The notes under the pieces: generated by a model
Told to the model about the DNA's origin: nothing
The model's input: the letters and a program-made list of their open reading frames with translations, nothing else
Databases searched by the model: none
NCBI RefSeq assembly: GCF_040869045.1
Contig: NC_090322.1
Coordinates: forward strand, 174,606,672-174,670,671
Direction: 5' to 3'
Source of the DNA: Eurosta solidaginis
Taxonomy: Eukaryota > Arthropoda > Insecta > Diptera > Tephritidae
DNA: 64,000 nt
Shown: positions 10,457 through 23,193 of the stretch, in pieces
How the letters are laid out: every line of letters begins with the position of its first letter
Numbering within the stretch: the stretch's first letter is position 1
Position numbers and translations under genes: made by a program

Positions 10457-12145
10457 TTGCCTTCTACAATGAAGCTTAACGATCATACTTCGAGCGATAA
10501 TGCCATAATTGCTAATATGTTTGCGGATTATTTCAAATCTAGCTATTCGAATTCATCCGATTCGGTTCCGTCAGATTATACATTTAGTTTGTCCCCATTG
10601 AATTCATCATTAGTTCCTTTTATTAGTGCTGAGGATGTTCTTTGGCATCTGGAAAATCTGAAAATATCTTACATTGCTGGACCTGATCAAATTCCGCCGG
10701 TTGTGCTAAAAACTTGTGCACAATACCTATATCGACCTCTAGCTTGTTTATTTAATTCCTCCCTGAAGCAAGGGATGTTTCCTATGAAGTGGTAAGAGGC
10801 ATTTATAATTCCTCTCCATAAGAGTGGCAGCAGATCTTGTGTCACAAATTACAGAGGAATAGCTAAACTCAATGCCATTCCCAAACTGTTCGAAGCCATT
10901 GTCACAAAGCAACTGGCGTTCAGTCTATCTTCGGTTATTGACTTATCACAACACTGATTTTGTAAGGGAAAGTCAACAATGTCTAACCTTCTAGAGTTCA
11001 CGACACTTGTATCCAATAGCTTTAAATCTAACTGCGCAATGGATGTTATTTACACAGATTTTAGTAAGGCGTTTGATAAAGTATCCCATTCTTTGCTCTT
11101 ACACAAACTCGACCGGTTAGGCTTTTCTCCTTTACTTCTCTCTTGGGTTTCTTCTTATTTGAATAAACCTAAACAAACAGTTATTTTTAACAACTGTTGG
11201 TCCAAATTCATCAATGTAACTTCTGGTGTTCCACAAGGTAGTCACCTTGGGCCTGTGTTATTTCTACTATTCATTAACGACCTACCAAGTGTTTTGAAGC
11301 ACTGTAAGCCGTTGATGTATGCGGATGACGTGAAACTTATTATGCCTATCCGCTCACCAGAGGATAGAGCACTTCTTCAGTTGGATCTGAACAGCCTAGT
11401 TGTATGGTGTAATGCTAACCTCATGTCACTAAACCTTCCGAAGTGTAAGTTCATGTGTTTTACACGAAAACCCTTTAATTCCCATGAGTATGTGATTGGA
11501 GATTATGTTATTAAGCAAGTTACCAACTTCACTGACTTAGGTGTTACAATGGACCCTAAGCTTGACTTTAGGCTACATATAGAAACTTGCGTTAATAGGG
11601 CTAAAGGTACTTTGGCGTTCGTGAAAAGGTGGTCTAAGGAATTTAATGATCCGTACGTTACTAAAATTCTTTTTACATCATTGGTGAACCCAATATTGGA
11701 ATATGCTTCGATAATCTGGAGTCCACGTTATCAAATTCACTGCGATAAACTGGAATCGGTCCAAAAACAGTTTTTGCTTTTTGCTTTGAAACAATTGCCT
11801 TGGGACAAGTCAAGAAATCTTCCACCGTACTGCAGCCGGTTAAAACTATTACAGTTGCCTACATTACATAGCCGTAGGGAGATGCTTAATGTCTTATTTA
11901 TAGTAAAACTCTTAAGAGGGATGATAGCTAGCCCATTTCTGCTTAGCGAAATTAAGTTCAACGTGCCAGTCAGACCGTCTAGATATTTTCAACAACTGCA
12001 TATAAGTACATGCAGAACGAACTTTGAAATGCATGACCCATTTCGTGGTATTTGTCATGATTTCAATAATCACTGCAAAAATTTAGATACATGCGATCCG
12101 ATTTTCAGGATTAAAAAGTACCTACTTACTACCTTAAATATGTAA
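10457..12145 (+). pseudogene. LINE2 reverse transcriptase
   Basis: An N-terminal piece (10457-10795) carries AGPDQIPPVVLKTC. After a stop and frameshift, a long frame (10979-12145) carries VIYTDFSKAFDKVSH, SGVPQGSHLGPVLFLLFIND and the catalytic MYADDVKL, then a thumb and C-terminal region without an RNase H domain. SGVPQGS-x-LGP and YADD are diagnostic of LINE RTs. The long 3' frame is intact for 388 residues. Confidence 0.85.
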
Positions 12146-12391
12146 GGTGTAACCCCCTATACCTCTGTGTGTCTTTGCATTTGAATGATTTAATACATAC
12201 GTATACAATGTATTTTTGTAATTATCATATATTTAAGTTGCCAAGCCTTTTGTTTGTTTTTATACTATACTTTCTTTAGTCTGATTAATTGTTAAATTTG
12301 TAGACTAATAAATAAATAAATAAACACAGAATACCAAAATTGCCAAATCGAAAAAATTCCAATCCAAGTCGAAATGCAGAATAGGGCTGAA

Positions 12392-12786
12392 TGATTTTTC
12401 GCACTGATGCCTCAACTCTGAGGACTGGTATGATTTCCTCTACGAATGTAAAAACTCTGGGGTATTATGGAATTTGATTGTTGTCGGAATCAATTTTTTA
12501 AATCAATAAATATTTCTGCAAGGATTGTAAAATTTTCGGTTTGGTGTTCAAAGTAGATTTATAGACCAAAAACATCAATCACCAATGTTGATTAGTTTCA
12601 AATCCGATTCCTACAACAATCGGATTTCTTGACACCCTGACTAATCCAATCTTTTGAGCACCTAATAGCACGTTATATGCTGCGCTTTGAAAATTTTAAT
12701 GATGCGTCTGATTTGCTAGTGATAATCAGTAGTTTGTCAAAATTTCATCCAACGAACGCAACACGTACACACAGCCGCTCAAACTT
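12392..12786. other. Non-coding gap
   Basis: AT-rich sequence with no gene, LTR or clear inverted repeat that I can support. Confidence 0.4.
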
Positions 12787-13712
12787 GGTAATTTTATACA
12801 GCATGACACCCTTAATACACGTCCAAAAATATCAGGAGGGGTAAAAGACGCAGTTTTGGATCCAGGATCGGGAATCCCAAAGCGGAGGTCATAAATTTTG
12901 GGTCTGTCAAGAGAAGCAGGCATATTTCGCATATTTGCGAAAGAAATTGAAAATTTTCATGTGGGTGTTGTAATTTTAATGATTTTGGAATACCCACAAG
13001 AAAAACTGTGGGTAAAAGTGTTTTGCGCGGATATAATCCAAACCGGTGTTGAACCCACCCAGGGTAATTTTTTATAACCACGGCCGCCGCCAACGCAGAA
13101 AGGTGTTCTGCGCAAAAATATTATGAATCACACCCCCGGTTTCGGAGGGACCAGCGGTAATTTTTCGGTTTTTCGTCAATATCTTTTGAACGAGCTAAAA
13201 TTTTATTTTCCGCCTTCGGATTATTGTTGCCGAGGTCAATACGCGTCTTATGTACCCTGGCCGATACAATGGGGTGGGATCAAAATTAAATGCGTGCAAA
13301 ATCTCTTCATACCCACAATTTTTTTCGGTGCATAACAATATTACAACAATCACATGAAAATGTTCCAACTTCAATTGCAAATATCTCCGGGCAGAGATAA
13401 AATTTCTCTTTTCTGCCTTTGGATTATTGTTGTAGAGGTCAATACGCCTTTTGACACCTCTCTTCATATCGAGATATTTGCTGTTAAAGTTGGCAATTTC
13501 CTTGTGGTTGAAGAGCGGCAGAAAGTCGCCAACGCAGAGGTGTTCTGCGCAAAAATACTATGGATCCCACCCCGGGTGCCGCACGGGCCCGGTGTAATTT
13601 TTCGCTTTTTCTTCATATCTTTTGATTATTACTGATGTCAAGACGCGTCGTTTGACACATATCCCGATATTGTTGGCAGTCGACCCCTGTTCTAGATTTT
13701 TACCCAAAAAAT
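12787..13712. mobile_element. Composite of GGTAAT-family TIR elements
   Basis: The left end, ggtaattttatacagcatga, matches the type-2 end seen at 22083. The right end (gtcgacccctgttctagatttttaccc, written in parts) matches the type-1 end at 21611. Inside are several diverged arms (tcaatacgcgtc, aaatatctccgg) and one piece of the GC-rich core (cacggccgccgccaacgcag at 13080-13099). The two ends are of different types and I see no matching 8 bp duplication, so this is probably several overlapping insertions. Confidence 0.6.
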
Positions 13713-13868
13713 ATAATATACATATTTAGTTATTTGGAGTAATTAAGAACGAACGTCTTGCTACATCGTGTAGATTGCTAAGAAGAAAGATTTTATTAAA
13801 AAGGAACAATAAATAAAGGTGCATAAGAAATATGTGTTGCCACATGAATTGTGGACATGGCGCAAGCC

Positions 13869-14268
13869 CTGGGGTGGCTTTCCGTAATTCGATATCGATC
13901 AAGAACGAGTATAAAATAGTCGTTTTCGCTTTCCGTAACACAAATTGTCGACGCGTCGTATCGAACGTTCGATACAAACAGTTTGATACCAAATTAGGTG
14001 TCGAATTGCCTTTTTGAAAGTTATAATTTTATGTTTTGCTGATTATTTAGTGAATGACTTTTTCTTCAGAGATTAAGAAACAAACGCTATTTATAAAAAA
14101 AAATATTTTGGTAGCTCCAGAAAGCTTTCTAAACACCCTTTGAAATCTGCAAACGAAAGAGATCATACCAAGATACGGGAACTAAAATGACATCATCGGG
14201 CGTTCAATATCGACTTGAAGTATCGAATCAACGAGTGTCGACTATCGAATTACGGAAATCCACCCCTG
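13869..14268. mobile_element. About 400 bp MITE with ggggtgg...ccacccc ends
   Basis: The left end ggggtggctttccgtaattc and the right end gaattacggaaatccacccc are inverted repeats of about 24 bp with one or two mismatches. No long open frame lies inside. The target duplication is unclear. Confidence 0.6.
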
Positions 14269-16264
14269 TATCTCATTTAAATTATGGATAACTATATATA
14301 TATATATATATATTATAACAAAATAAATATTTTCAGGTTATTTATTCAGCACTACTATTTTAATGATCATCCGATATGTTACATACATAAATCATAAAGA
14401 CGTGACCAAAATTACCACAAAGGTAGGTTAAAAAGATGAAGCATTTGTCAATACACACTACTATATCAGTGATCAGACATACATATAAACTTTCAGAGAA
14501 AGGACACTGTACGATTTAGATGTATCTCTTGAAAGAGGTAACACTGTATGCCAAAGGGATATACGAATGAATTTGGCGGTTAAGGCAAGCGCAACAAAAC
14601 TAAAAATTTCACAACTAAGTGGCAAGGCTTGGAATGCATTATATTTTAGCTATTGCCTTTATTTTACATCTCTTGCATTCATTCAAGGTATTTATTTCAT
14701 ATTCGTTTATTTCCTACTTCGTATTTGTTATTTTGACTTTTTAGAATGTATAGCTATCTCTTTTGCTCTTTCACAAAAGTTGTGATAGCAAGCAATTGTC
14801 AATGACATTTTCTTTTACTTATGCATGCTAGATAAATAAAACCATCTATCTACAAATAACATAAATAAGCATATCAACCAGCCCTCCTCACAACTGCAAA
14901 TCTATTTACATATACTATATACTTCAATTGAAGTTGGACTTGAAAACCCGGGCCGCCGAAAATTTTTTATTACATGTCACTTAATATTGTTTGATAACAT
15001 ACATAAAATACACGATTGGACAATAATTTCTTTATTGTAATGGACAAATAAAGCTTAAATAAATCAGACCGGTTTAAATATGTAAATATCAATAATGGAA
15101 ACAGATAATTAAGCTTTCACTAACAGCAAAAGGTTATAAAAATATTTTTGCAGTTATGTGGATGAGTTTATATGTAACTACTAACGACGGTGGTTATTAC
15201 TGTGCACATATATATGTATGTATATATTCTCTTGCGCGTTTTTTCAATTCGTGGCGCATACACACCGGGATGTCATTAAATTTAATAGATATATACTTTG
15301 TAAAATTTGCCGTTTATCGTTGTTGTGCCACCCGACACGCTCTCGTCAATTCTCAAATCAAGACGACATAAATTTAGCTCCAATGCAATAACAACATGCC
15401 GCCTTCCTGAGGTGGTAATGCAAGAAATTAAATGGACAATGAGACGGTCCAATGCAAGATTGGTTTTGTTGAGATGAAAAAAAGCAAGTTTTAATATACC
15501 GAAAAAATGCCTGTCGCGAAAATTACAGGGCTTTTGCAATTATATATGTATATACATATATGTTTAGGTGCAACGAAAAAACATAGGGTTACATACATAT
15601 ATATGTACATATAAAGTAATTACAATTTTGAAACTAATGCATTAAATTCATTTAAATATTCAATTACACCTCCGTTATAATTTTGCAAGAAAAAATCTTC
15701 GGTACATATCTATTTAAAAAATGGCACTGAATTCTTCACTTTAATTCATAAATGATTAACAAAATTGATGGGTATCTACATATGTACATACATACCAAAA
15801 ATATAATGGTACAATCGTCAAATTGTTGTTAAACACTTTCATTGTAATTTTAACTATAGTTTTCACTGAAAAATTATATTTAGCTATTATTATTCGATTA
15901 TAATCCACGAAAATTCACATCCGAACGTTAGAAGCATAAAATAAAACTGAAACGTTTGTTCGCATATCTGCTACGTGTGTATACTGAAATCCAGTCCTCT
16001 TCTACTTTACTATATTTTTCAGTCCACTCACTCGCACAACACTACCACCACTTTGTCTTTTTACTACAGCCAGTGTGAACGCGTATTCGTGAAACGAAAT
16101 ACACAAAAATCTAAACTTTAAAGCGGAATGTAATAAATACGGAGAACAAATGAAAGAGAAGTTAAGTGAACACGTACACAAACCAAATGCAAGCGCAACA
16201 CATACCAGAACGCGAACCAGGTAAACGTGCAAACCAGCGAAAACATCGAAAGCAAGCAAAATCT
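14269..16264. other. Gene-free stretch with a TA microsatellite
   Basis: A (TA)n run lies at about 14293-14313. Other short open frames look random (hydrophobic, AT-driven). I see no splice-linked exons, RNA genes or clear element ends. Confidence 0.4.
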
Positions 16265-17490
16265 ACATCAGCGATCATAAAACCGGTAGCCCTCTTATTA
16301 ACATGCCAAGCTAATATAAACGCACGCAAGTCATTTTCTGTCAAAAATGTCTCATGCACATACAACTTGTATGAGAGCAACCGAAATTGAAATTGCTGAC
16401 TGAAAAGCTAACTCAAATTCCATTTTTGTTCCGCGTGACATTTTGGTTTGACGTTTGCATACATGTTTTACATTGTCGCAACGCGTGCTTATTTCGGTTG
16501 GGGCAAAAAAAGCCGTTTAAGTACGTGCGTTGAAAAACCGCAGTGCGTTTTTATTAGGTTGGCATGTAACAACCGGCGTTTTTTGCCCTAACCGAAATAA
16601 GCATGCGTTGTGACAACCCTGCAAAAATTGTTGGATTACGTGTTCCATTTTCTTCATGTTGGAGTACTCTAACAATACTCCTTTGCAATGCGTTTGCGGA
16701 CCACCATCAGTCGATCATTGCTCGTTTTTTAACGACCGTGATCACGACACGATGACGATCGAACAGAGTTGCCAAAAGTAAAATATTGCATGCAAATAAC
16801 TGATAATAAAATTTTACTAGGGCAACTCTGATAAAATGCAACCGCGCACTGGTTTTATGTGTACATACTATAGTATAGAGAAATATTAGTTTCTTTATTC
16901 ACGCAAATGCTAAATAACATAAGAATATTCGTAGTATAAAATATAAAAGTTATATTGCCCCTCTTCATTTACTTTCATTTTAAATTAAATTCACTCCGAT
17001 AATTCTTTCCCACACAATTCCTCTTTAGTACTTTGGTATATGATCATCTGTGAGCGCTTCATGGAGTACAACAGTGAAAGTACTTTGGAAAGTACTCTCA
17101 CGTATGTACTCTATGGAAAACTCACAAACAAAGCGAGAGTGGGATCACCTACTCCTCTCCTAGGACATCGCAATGGTAATTGGAGCACATTTTTTGTATG
17201 AATACAGATTAGTTTTGGAACACTCCTATACTCCAAAAGGAGTATTCCTTACATTATTTATGGAGTACTCGCGTTTTTTGAAGGAAAGTAAGGCATGTGG
17301 GCAAACGTCAAATCTAAATGTCACGCAGAACAAAAATTGGAAATCGAGTTAGGTTTTCACGCAGCAAATTCAATTTCGGTTGCTCTCATACAAGTTGTAT
17401 GTGCATGAGACATTTTTGACAGAAAATGAATTGCGTGCGTTTATATTAGGTTGGCATGTAAGGCGCAACGGGCTTAATGATTGCAGCAAG
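16265..17490. mobile_element. About 1.2 kb DNA element with about 160-190 bp inverted arms
   Basis: The left arm (16299-16458: catgccaa, taatataaacgcacgcaa, then gtctcatgcacatacaactt) is matched in reverse by the right arm (17300-17460: aagttgtatgtgcatgagac, ttatattaggttggcatgta). Similarity continues outward for about 30 bp. The centre is non-coding. It contains a smaller foldback (16484-16616) and a run of GGAGTACTC-like motifs. Confidence 0.65.
16484..16616. repeat. Nested short foldback
   Basis: The arm gtgcttatttcggttggggc returns inverted as gccctaaccgaaataagcat, with a middle containing ttattaggttggcatgtaac, the same motif as the end of the surrounding element. It is probably a related internally deleted element. 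Confidence 0.55.
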
Positions 17491-17840
17491 CCCAAAAATG
17501 AAAAGTATGCCTAAAAACGTAAGTGATCAAAACAAGAAAAGAAAAATTGTCACTGTTTTTTAAAAAAATCCCACAGTTGAAGTAGAAAGCTGGGGCAGGG
17601 GGTGAAATTTTCTTTTGTTCACATACTCAGAGGCTCCTAACACCCAAGTAAGGCGGAAAAGGATTGGGATAACCTCGAAAGTTTTATGGCATATTAAATT
17701 GTTTCTTACGTCTTTGGTACTTTTGTTATTCTAACGTATTAACTCAACAAGTTTAGAACGAAACGACCAACTCTAATACATATAACTGTTGTTTAATTTA
17801 GTACTGAAAAACTAGGCACAACTTTCGTCGAATATGTATA
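17491..17840. other. Non-coding gap
   Basis: No feature can be supported. The sequence is AT-rich. Confidence 0.3.
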
Positions 17841-17844
17841 TGTC

Positions 17845-18015
17845 ATACTCCTATATTGCTAGGAAAATATGCTCGCAATGAGTTTTGAATTCGAATTCAA
17901 AAAAAAGACAGCCTAAAAAATTTTTGTGATTGTGTGAAATTTAAATTTTGGTACATTTGATTATTGAACACAAAAACAAAAACATTTAAAATGTACCCAC
18001 CCTGTAGTAGTGAAG
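17845..18015 (+). mobile_element. Degraded copy of the CATATATGTAATACTCC MITE
   Basis: It shares tactcctatattgctag, tgctcgcaatgagttttgaa and the caaaaacaaaaaca block with the complete copy at 18933-19191, but lacks a recognisable right end. Confidence 0.6.
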
Positions 18016-18409
18016 TATTAGATACATGTTTTGTTACAAATATGTACTTGCCTATGGAAATAGTAGAAAATAAACTATTCAAAATATTTAACGAGGATTT
18101 CGAAATGTACATTTATGATAAAAATTATAGGTATACACATGATTCAATAACATGGGTAACCTTTTATAAATTAATTTTGCAAATGAAAATAAATTCCCCC
18201 TATTGCGAGTGTCGATTGCAGTAGATATGCAAGATACAAATTATTTTATATACAACAAAAGTTAAAAAAAATATCAAAATATGTTTGGTATTAGATAACT
18301 GTTTATTACGGTCCAAAGATTTGGCAATTAATTTGCATGGTAACAAAATTAAATGGAAAAGATGAAATCGACAAATAGTTTATTCTATTCCGATAGACAT
18401 TCACAAGTT

Positions 18410-18475
18410 CAAAAATATCAGGAGGGGTATCATAAGACGCGCTTTGGGTCCATGATCGCAAATACAAAAACAGAA
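18410..18475. repeat. GGTAAT-family fragment
   Basis: The block caaaaatatcaggaggggta followed by aagacgcg matches the left arm at 12820-12850. It is a short solitary remnant. Confidence 0.45.
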
Positions 18476-18932
18476 ATTAAAAATTTAGCTTGGGACGTGT
18501 ATTAGGAGTTTCACGTTTTCATATAGAACTTCTAAAATTATTAATATCACCAAATAAAGTTTATATTTATTTGTAATATATTACCTGTGTTTTTTTTACA
18601 TCTATAGACGTTTACGCTTAAACTTTATATGGACTGCTAAACGTCCAACTTTAAATACACCTCTGAAATTGCTGCGCATAAAGTTTGTACTACTAAATTC
18701 CAATACGCATTGTACTCAGATGTTACTGAAATATGTGTCTGTTTCCACTCTACACTAATTCTATGTTTTCTATGCGTGTTCACTATTCATCGCAACTTAT
18801 TCAGCTATATGTTATACATTATGGCCACCAGAGGTTTGTGTCTCCGATTTTAAGTACACCCTGTTCTGTAGCTAGTTACTTAACCACTGCCGCTAGATGG
18901 GTCTCCTAAGCATTATCTAAGCGAGGATAAGC

Positions 18933-19191
18933 CATATATGTAATACTCCTATATATCTAATAGCAAATGCTCGCAATGTGTTTTGAATTCGAAATCAAAA
19001 CAAGACAGCCTATAAAATTTTTATGATTGTAGCAGCATAAGTGTGACAAGAAAAAATTAAATTGAGGTAGGTACATTCGATTATCGAATACAAAAACAAA
19101 AACAAAAACTTCTAAACAGTAATATATCGGCACTCTGATGTTTGGGAATGTACCTAGCCTTTTGTAGGAATATAGGAGTATTACACATATG
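18933..19191 (+). mobile_element. 259 bp hAT-type MITE with 8 bp TSD
   Basis: The ends catatatgtaatactcctat and ataggagtattacacatatg are near-perfect inverted repeats. They are flanked by the 8 bp duplication GGATAAGC at 18925-18932 and 19192-19199. Eight-base duplications are typical of hAT (also P) transposases. No coding capacity. Related copies lie at 17845 and 43695. Confidence 0.85.
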
Positions 19192-19199
19192 GGATAAGC

Positions 19200-21084
19200 G
19201 CTTTTTTTACGCGCAAACGTAAACGTATACGCGGGTAAAAAAAACCGGCTATTGTAATGCTTAAAGCTGTTTGAATCTATTATTTTGTTCGTAAGTGTAT
19301 ATATCTCAAAATACCTGACTAGTTAACTAAAACTGAGTTACTTTTCGGAATACCGTAAAATAGTAATTAATTTTTCCAGCTATTTACAATTTATTTCTGT
19401 AGGAATTTTTTAAATTTGATTAAAATGTGAAATGGGTATTTCATTATTTCACATTGACAATGGCAGAGCCCAGAAAGAGAAAACATGCGCGCACAACTTT
19501 ATATTTTGTATGTACATTCGCATACAAACAAAGCACAAGCATATAAGGAGGCGCTAAAATGAAATGAACAAAACATCATAATTATAATTTGTCTTCTGTG
19601 TCTTTACACTTTTCGCATTTTTGCCTACTTTGGTTTTGACAAAAAGTTCCTTAATGTTTACGCTACTTTCCTTGCTACTGGATTGGGGTTTTTTACGAGT
19701 TTCGATGAGCATAGTGTACAAGTACAAGTGTGTTGACTTATCTGTCAAGCATTCTGACAGGCACTCGCTGGATTCGGAATGACAGCGAATTCAAAATGGA
19801 TACCATTACCGAATGCTCCGAATGATTGAAAAATTGAAAAAGTCCATACGATTGGTAGTCAAAAATGTTGTCGTTAAGACCAAAAATGCGACTCTAGACC
19901 TGAGATTTCCATCAGGTGAGCGAGGCTGTTTGTAGTTTTGACGTTTATCGCTTAGTGAACACACTTGGTATAGGTACACTATGTCGATGAGTTTATTGAC
20001 AACGCCATACACACGTATACCGTCGGCGAAAAGTACGCGGAAAAATAATAGAGCTCGGCTAGTGGAAGCCGTGGTCAGGCATTATCAATAGAGGAGGGTT
20101 GAAGCGTTGTATTGCAACATGCCCAAACATCGTCTACGCTGATGAGACGATTAATTACTTATTTAATTCCCGACATTTTAGGAGCATACTTGATAGATAG
20201 CTTTTTTATGAAATCGTACTCTTATAGCGGCATTAGAATAACTTTTCTTAAGTTCATGAGTTTTGATGGAACATCGCTACAATCGTACTTCTTTTAATTT
20301 TCCCTACAAATAGGCTGAATGGGACCTACATGTCTTACGCCGACTCCGAACAGGCAAGGCAGATGAATTTTCACTGAGAAATTTTTCATGGCAGAAATAC
20401 ACCGAGTGTTCGCCAAATCACTTCCGGGGGCTACACCGATTAGAAAAACTTGTTTGTAAATTTTTGATGTTTAAAGTACCAGAGTTGGAAAAATTTTAAG
20501 TTGAAGATAGCCAACTTTTGCATGTCAGAAGGCGTAAGGATCGCGCAATGTGCCGTTCTCTGTGCAAATATGCGCAATCTACTCAACTTTCAACAATGCA
20601 CGATGCTGCATCAAAAGCCTTATGTGACGGAGCTATTAAGTACTAAGCAAAATCGAACTTATATTTTTGTTCCAATTAGTCAAAAATGGGAATACCGTGT
20701 GTGGATACAAAAATACCAGTGAGAGCTAGCAAGTGAGATGTAAGGCAAGAAATTGATAAGCAGCTGTTCAGTGAGCTAGAAAGTGTAAAACAGTAAACAA
20801 AAAAAAAAAAAAATGCACCCAAAAGCAAAACAAAATATTTAAATTTCAACAATTGGCACAAAAATTATTAAAATTAAAAGCCAAACAACAAAATTCAGGT
20901 TTAATTTTCATATGTTAGAACCTAGAAAAAAAAGTGAGATACCTCGATAAAATTCATGTACACATATGTGTGTACGTGATGTCAAACAGGCCCAGAAAAT
21001 TATTTTTAAATTTACCATTAACCATACTGTCCCAAATTTTATAACGGATTTCAAAAGCAATGGTTCAAACCATGTATGTAAAGA
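19200..21084. other. Gene-free stretch
   Basis: Only short open frames with no recognisable domain. One run of 13 A lies near 20803. No RNA gene or element end can be supported. Confidence 0.35.
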
Positions 21085-21092
21085 AAAAGTTT

Positions 21093-21611
21093 GGTAATAG
21101 TCTAGTTGAGGGGTCGACTGCTAATACGCTACCAAAAATATCGAGAGAGGTATCAAACGACGCGTCTTGACATCAGTATTAATAATCCGAAGGCGGAAAA
21201 TAAAAATATTAACGCGTTCAAAAGATATTAACGAAAAACCGAAAAAAGACCCGCGGGTACCTCCGAAACCGGGGGTCGGATCCATAGTATTTTTGCGCAG
21301 AACACTTTTCTGCGTTGGCGGCCTTCGGCCGCGATTATAAAAAATAACCCTGGGCTACGCCATGCCAAGTCCGGGTGTGTGGTATAACCGTGGCTACCGC
21401 CACGGTGATGCACAATTTTGTTTGGGGGTACAAACACAACAACAACCACATGGAAATCGCCAACTTCAAATGCAAATATCTCCGGACAGAGATAAAATTT
21501 TTCTTTTCCGCCATCGGATTATTGTTCTCGAGATTAATACGCGTCGTTTGACACCTCTCTCGATATTTTTGGTAGCGTATTAGCAGTCGACCCCTCAACT
21601 AGACTATTACC
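21093..21611. mobile_element. GGTAAT-family element, type 1 (519 bp, 8 bp TSD)
   Basis: The left end ggtaatagtctagttgaggg and right end ccctcaactagactattacc are exact inverted repeats, continuing with few differences for about 80 bp. The duplication AAAAGTTT flanks it at 21085-21092 and 21612-21619. The centre carries a GC-rich core (ggcggccttcggccgc; then ccctgggctacgccatgcca and accgtggctaccgccacggt). No open frame of note. Confidence 0.9.
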
Positions 21612-21659
21612 AAAAGTTTTTTGGATCGTTTTTGAATTAAAAACAATATTTCTATGGAA

Positions 21660-22083
21660 GGTAATACTATACGACCGCATGACACTACTAATACGCGTCC
21701 AAAAATTTTAACTCGTTCAAAAGATATTAACGAAAAACCGAAAAGACCCGCAGGTCCCTCCGAAACCGGGGGTGAAATCCATAGTATTTTTGTGCAGAAC
21801 ACCTTTCTGCGTTGGCGGCCTTTGGCCGCGCTTAAAAAAAATAACCCTGGGCTACGTCATACCAAGTCCGGGTGTGTGGTATCTGCGTACACAATTTTTT
21901 TTGTGGGTATAATTACAACAACCTCATGCATATCGCCAACTTCAACTGCAAATATCTCCGGACACAGATACAATTTTTATTTTCCGGTTTCGGATTATTG
22001 TTGTCGAGATCAATACGCGTCTTTTAACACCTCTATATTTTTAGACGCGTATTAGCAGTGTCATGCTGTCGTATAAAATTACC
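21660..22083. mobile_element. GGTAAT-family element, type 2 (424 bp, 8 bp TSD)
   Basis: The ends ggtaatactatacgaccgca and its imperfect complement (tgctgtcgtataaaattacc) are flanked by CTATGGAA at 21652-21659 and 22084-22091. The outer 35 bp differ from type 1, but the inner arms (taatacgcgtc) and GC-rich core are shared. It lies 48 bp from the type 1 copy. Confidence 0.9.
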
Positions 22084-22091
22084 CTATGGAA

Positions 22092-22980
22092 TAAGTATTG
22101 ACTATGGCGATGGCCACATGAACATATTTTAATAGAATTCTTCACACCAACTTATGTATGTATGTAGGTTTTTTGTAGAGAATGTTATTGTTGAACACAA
22201 GTATACATACCCTTATATAAATTTCGAACAAATATTTGTTAAAATATAGGTTAAACATAATTTATTTATTCAAAGTTTCACTCTATATATTTGCTAAACA
22301 TAATCATATAACAAATGTATATAGCGATTTCTTTGCCATTATTTCTTCCAGTTAATATAACTTTAAAAATATATATTTACTCAACGTAATATTAATATTA
22401 ATCGGATATTATTCACTTATGGAGTTAATTATGTATGCGTCGTCAACAATCAAGTTTCACTTTCAGAATTTTAAGATTCTGTTTATTTGCGCTTAAAAAT
22501 ATGCCAAAGCAATCCACTTTTACAAAACCGTCCGCCAATATCAGCATTAACTCAAGCAATGTATACACAAATTTTCGCTACGAGCCAATGCGGTTATGAA
22601 AATCTTGTTGATTGAAACGTAAAATAAAAGCGAAACTATGAAATGCCGCAAAAACGAATTTTATGTTATTGCCTTATTCTTCTGTTTGTTTTATCAACAC
22701 CGCTTACACCCTAATTCTTCAAAAGCTATGTATATACATACATATCTACATAGTATGTTGTTAGCGCTACTTTAACACAAATAATTTTAAATGTGTTTCT
22801 TGATGTGATAACACCTTTTCCAAGACTGGTAACCATTGTTTACTATATAGTTTGGCAGCTTAAATAGAGGTTATGTTGCGAATAGAGTGGAAGACAGTTA
22901 GGCAGTCGAATGTCTTATAATGAAGGAATGGTGTTCGGAGTTTTTTCAAAGTTAAAAAAAATGATAAAAGGGGGGATATT
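22092..22980. other. Gene-free stretch
   Basis: AT-rich, with no coding region, RNA gene or element ends that I can support. Confidence 0.35.
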
Positions 22981-23193
22981 TAGAATAAGGTGCCACGATT
23001 TTCCAACTTTTCTTTTTTTCGAGGGGTGGCGGGGGTCCTAAAAATCACAAAATTATCATCCGCAACTTTAGGAAACTCTTAGTTTATGAAATATAAGCCT
23101 TTTAATTTCCAAATTTAGTAAAATTTCAACTTAAGTCCTGCACTTAAAATTCGGGTCGCACATGTCGATAGCGATATCAAAAGACGCGTAATT

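Larger units (their letters stand above)
8149..12327 (+). mobile_element. LINE2: non-LTR retrotransposon with AAAT tail (jockey/CR1-like)
   Basis: ORF1-like, endonuclease and RT coding follow each other on the plus strand and end in taataaataaataaataaa at 12306-12324. Imperfect flanking repeats (agaatacacaaaat at 8135-8148; agaataccaaaat at 12328-12340) look like an aged TSD. The element sits inside the Harbinger-like element. It is degenerate and carries a SINE in ORF1. Confidence 0.75.
7129..12391. mobile_element. Harbinger-like element split by LINE2
   Basis: Inverted ends are visible: ccctattctgcatttcga near 7131 and its reverse complement near 12370-12388. Between them lies a two-exon fragment resembling Harbinger transposase (7710-8020) and then the whole LINE2 insertion (about 8149-12327). 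I cannot define a clean 3 bp duplication at the ends, so the limits are approximate. Confidence 0.5.
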
